A DNA stretch of 6,793 nucleotides from Pseudomonadota bacterium (GTDB lineage Bacteria > Pseudomonadota > Alphaproteobacteria > Elsterales > Elsteraceae), in the NCBI GenBank assembly GCA_016195115.1, contig JACQAI010000651.1:1-6793 (forward strand), given 5' to 3'. This document shows, one piece after another, positions 5,830 through 6,793 of this stretch. Under the pieces are notes generated by a model that was not told where the DNA came from, did no database searches, and saw only the letters and a list, made by a program, of their open reading frames with translations. The position numbers were made by a program, and so were the translations under genes. How positions within the stretch are numbered: position 1 is the stretch's first letter; each line of letters starts with the position of its first letter.

Positions 5830-6462
5830 CTATGCCGCGCCGCGCTGCTGCTCGGCTTGGTAGAGCGCGAACTCCTCGGCCACGGCGCGCGCGACGCTCG
5901 GCCGCGCCAGCGTGCGCTTGTAGTAGGCCAGCACGGCGGGCCACGCCGTCAGGTCGATGGCGACCGCGCGCGTCCAGTTGAGCGTCGTCACGAGATAGCA
6001 GTCCGCGATGGTGAAGCGCTCGACCAGGAACTCGCGCGTGTCGAGATGCGCATCGAGATGCGCGAAGCGCGGCCCCGCCTTGGTACGCGCGTAAGCCTTG
6101 GCGCCGTCGTTGCTCGCCGGGTCGAGCAGCGGTTGAAACACCAGCTTGTGCAGCTCCGTAGTGATGAAGTTGGTCCACTGCAGCACCTTGGTTCGCGCGA
6201 TGCCGCTTTGCGGCAGCAGCCCGGCGTCCGGGTAGCGGTCGGCGACGGTCTGCAGCACCACGGGGTTCTCGGTGACGAGCTCGCCGGTGTCGGTGCGCAG
6301 CACCGGCACCTGGCCCATCGGGTTGAGCGCGCGGAAGTCGGCGCCGCCGGCGAGCCGCTTGGTCTTGAGATCGACCGGGTGGTAGATCGCGTCGGCGCCG
6401 GCCTCGTAGAGCGCGATGCGGGTCGCCATCGAGCAGGCCAGCGGCGAGAAGTACAGGTCCAT
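5830..6462 (-). CDS. Beta-class-like glutathione S-transferase
   Basis: This 210-residue cytosolic enzyme has the length and layout of bacterial beta-class glutathione transferases, which conjugate glutathione to electrophiles or reduce peroxides and disulfides. The N-terminal thioredoxin-like domain begins MDLYFSPLACSMATRIALYEAG. C10 is at the position of the beta-class catalytic cysteine and S11 follows it. NPMGQVPVL (47-55) holds the cis-proline P53, and TENPVVLQTVAD (64-75) is the glutathione gamma-glutamyl site, with asparagine at 66 where glycine or serine is more usual. The C-terminal helical domain contains FTIADCYLVTTLNW (150-163), the N-capping region. The start at 6462 is set by GGAGGA (minus strand, 6473-6468) with a 5-nt spacer. 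It is divergent from a TetR-family gene and shares an inverted-repeat region with it, suggesting repression relieved by an electrophile. Confidence 0.94.
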   Translation of the reverse strand: MDLYFSPLACSMATRIALYEAGADAIYHPVDLKTKRLAGGADFRALNPMGQVPVLRTDTGELVTENPVVLQTVADRYPDAGLLPQSGIARTKVLQWTNFITTELHKLVFQPLLDPASNDGAKAYARTKAGPRFAHLDAHLDTREFLVERFTIADCYLVTTLNWTRAVAIDLTAWPAVLAYYKRTLARPSVARAVAEEFALYQAEQQRGAA

Positions 6463-6479
6463 GGTGGTCCTCCTCTGTT

Positions 6480-6491
6480 GATTTTTGTACC
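6480..6491 (+). promoter_or_regulatory. Left arm of operator-like inverted repeat, upstream of the transferase
   Basis: GATTTTTGTACC is perfectly complementary to GGTACAAAAATC at 6536-6547. On the transferase strand it lies just upstream of the ribosome binding site, so a bound repressor would cover the transferase leader. Read on the minus strand, the similarity to the other arm extends outward through a shared TGCG, with 17 of 20 bases alike. The element contains GTAC, and TTTGTACC-type half-sites are plausible for TetR-family operators; that assignment is inference. Confidence 0.6.
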
Positions 6492-6533
6492 GTGCCGCAT
6501 GAAAATAGGGGCGGTCAAGGAATTCTTTGCGAT

Positions 6534-6793
6534 ATGGTACAAAAATCTCAAACGCCGGCCCGGCGCGGCCGCCCACGCGCCTACGACCCCGAGGCCGCGC
6601 TCGCCAAGGCGACCGCGGCGTTCTGGGGCGCCGGCTTCGCCGCGACCTCGCTCGACGATCTGTGCGCCGCCACCGGCATGAACCGGCCGAGCCTGTACGG
6701 CGCGTTCGGCGACAAGCGCGCGCTCTACCATCACGCGCTCGAGCACTATATGGGCAAGGCGCGCGTGGCGATGGGCGAGGCGCTGGTTGCGGA
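6534..6793 (+). CDS. TetR/AcrR-family transcriptional regulator, C-terminus cut by window edge
   Basis: The first 86 codons of a TetR-family repressor are present; the ligand-binding domain lies beyond the window. A basic leader, ARRGRPRAYDPE (9-20), precedes the DNA-binding domain. The helix-turn-helix runs about 38-59: TSLDDLCAATGMNRPSLYGAF, with GMNRPSLY holding the recognition helix and FGDKRALY (58-65) the usual family continuation. The ATG at 6534 has AAGGA (6517-6521) 12 nt upstream, a rather long spacer, and there is no better start in frame. The regulator is divergent from the glutathione transferase, a classic arrangement for a local repressor of a detoxification gene. The inverted repeats at 6480-6491 and 6536-6547 are its likely sites. 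The ligand is unknown. Confidence 0.92.
   Translation, partial: MVQKSQTPARRGRPRAYDPEAALAKATAAFWGAGFAATSLDDLCAATGMNRPSLYGAFGDKRALYHHALEHYMGKARVAMGEALVA
6536..6547 (+). promoter_or_regulatory. Right arm of operator-like inverted repeat, over the TetR start
   Basis: GGTACAAAAATC begins on the last base of the TetR ATG and covers codons 2-5. It is the perfect partner of the arm at 6480-6491, with 44 bp between them. Together with upstream TGCGATAT it makes a 20-bp element repeated in inverted orientation near the transferase. Binding here would block the regulator's own translation start region, consistent with autorepression. No clear -35/-10 pair was found between the arms; TTGACC on the minus strand (6518-6513) is an isolated -35-like hexamer. 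Confidence 0.6.

Noticed and set aside
5802..5845. Inverted repeat GCGCGGCG / CGCCGCGC around the transferase stop, as a terminator
   Set aside because: The 8-bp arms are separated by a 28-nt loop, there is no T-tract, and low-complexity GC sequence makes such pairing common by chance.
1..6793. CRISPR array, tRNA or rRNA genes, insertion sequences, phage or toxin-antitoxin genes
   Set aside because: None were seen on reading both strands. All sizeable coding stretches are explained by the listed genes, and no direct-repeat array or transposase motif is present.

Overview
The window is strongly GC-rich and densely coded, with short intergenic gaps and mostly strong purine-rich ribosome binding sites. 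Its gene families (TauD/TfdA dioxygenase, Ldh-type dehydrogenase, beta-class glutathione transferase, a DUF1127-like small protein) suit an environmental alphaproteobacterium of the Rhodospirillales, Reyranella or Bradyrhizobium sort. A structured extragenic repeat between convergent genes fits the same picture. The lineage is inferred from style and families; there is no rRNA or other marker gene here.

Layout from left to right. (1) A TauD/TfdA-type 2-oxoglutarate dioxygenase on the minus strand (1-762) runs off the left edge. (2) Divergent to it is a plus-strand Ldh/MDH2-family oxidoreductase (895-1878) lacking the two histidines usual in that family. (3) The convergent gap (1879-1951) is filled almost exactly by a three-stem palindromic repeat. 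(4) A minus-strand set reads in the order alpha/beta hydrolase (4441-3581), D-2-hydroxyacid dehydrogenase (3560-2565) and PilZ-like protein (2561-1953), with gaps of 20 and 3 nt; this looks like one operon. (5) Divergent from it is a plus-strand pair, a small cupin with hydroxynitrile-lyase-like metal ligands (4515-4925) and a nitroreductase (4937-5575). (6) On the minus strand, a beta-class glutathione S-transferase (6462-5830) is followed by a DUF1127-like small protein (5754-5536) whose 3' end overlaps the nitroreductase tail to tail. (7) A TetR-family repressor (6534 onward) is divergent from the transferase and runs off the right edge.

How the genes may work together. Most are small-molecule redox or hydrolysis enzymes of the catabolic or detoxification kind: dioxygenase, 2-oxoacid reductase-like enzyme, 2-hydroxyacid dehydrogenase, HSL-type esterase, cupin, nitroreductase and glutathione transferase. 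The clearest regulatory logic is at the right edge. A perfect 12-bp inverted repeat flanks the transferase/TetR intergenic region, one arm just upstream of the transferase ribosome binding site and the other over the first codons of the regulator. This suggests that the TetR protein controls both itself and the transferase. No mobile element, CRISPR array, tRNA or rRNA is visible. I see no complete new defence or biosynthetic system. The points most worth a second look are the histidine-less Ldh paralogue, the duplicated PilZ-like protein, the Y-shaped repeat and the paired operator-like sites.
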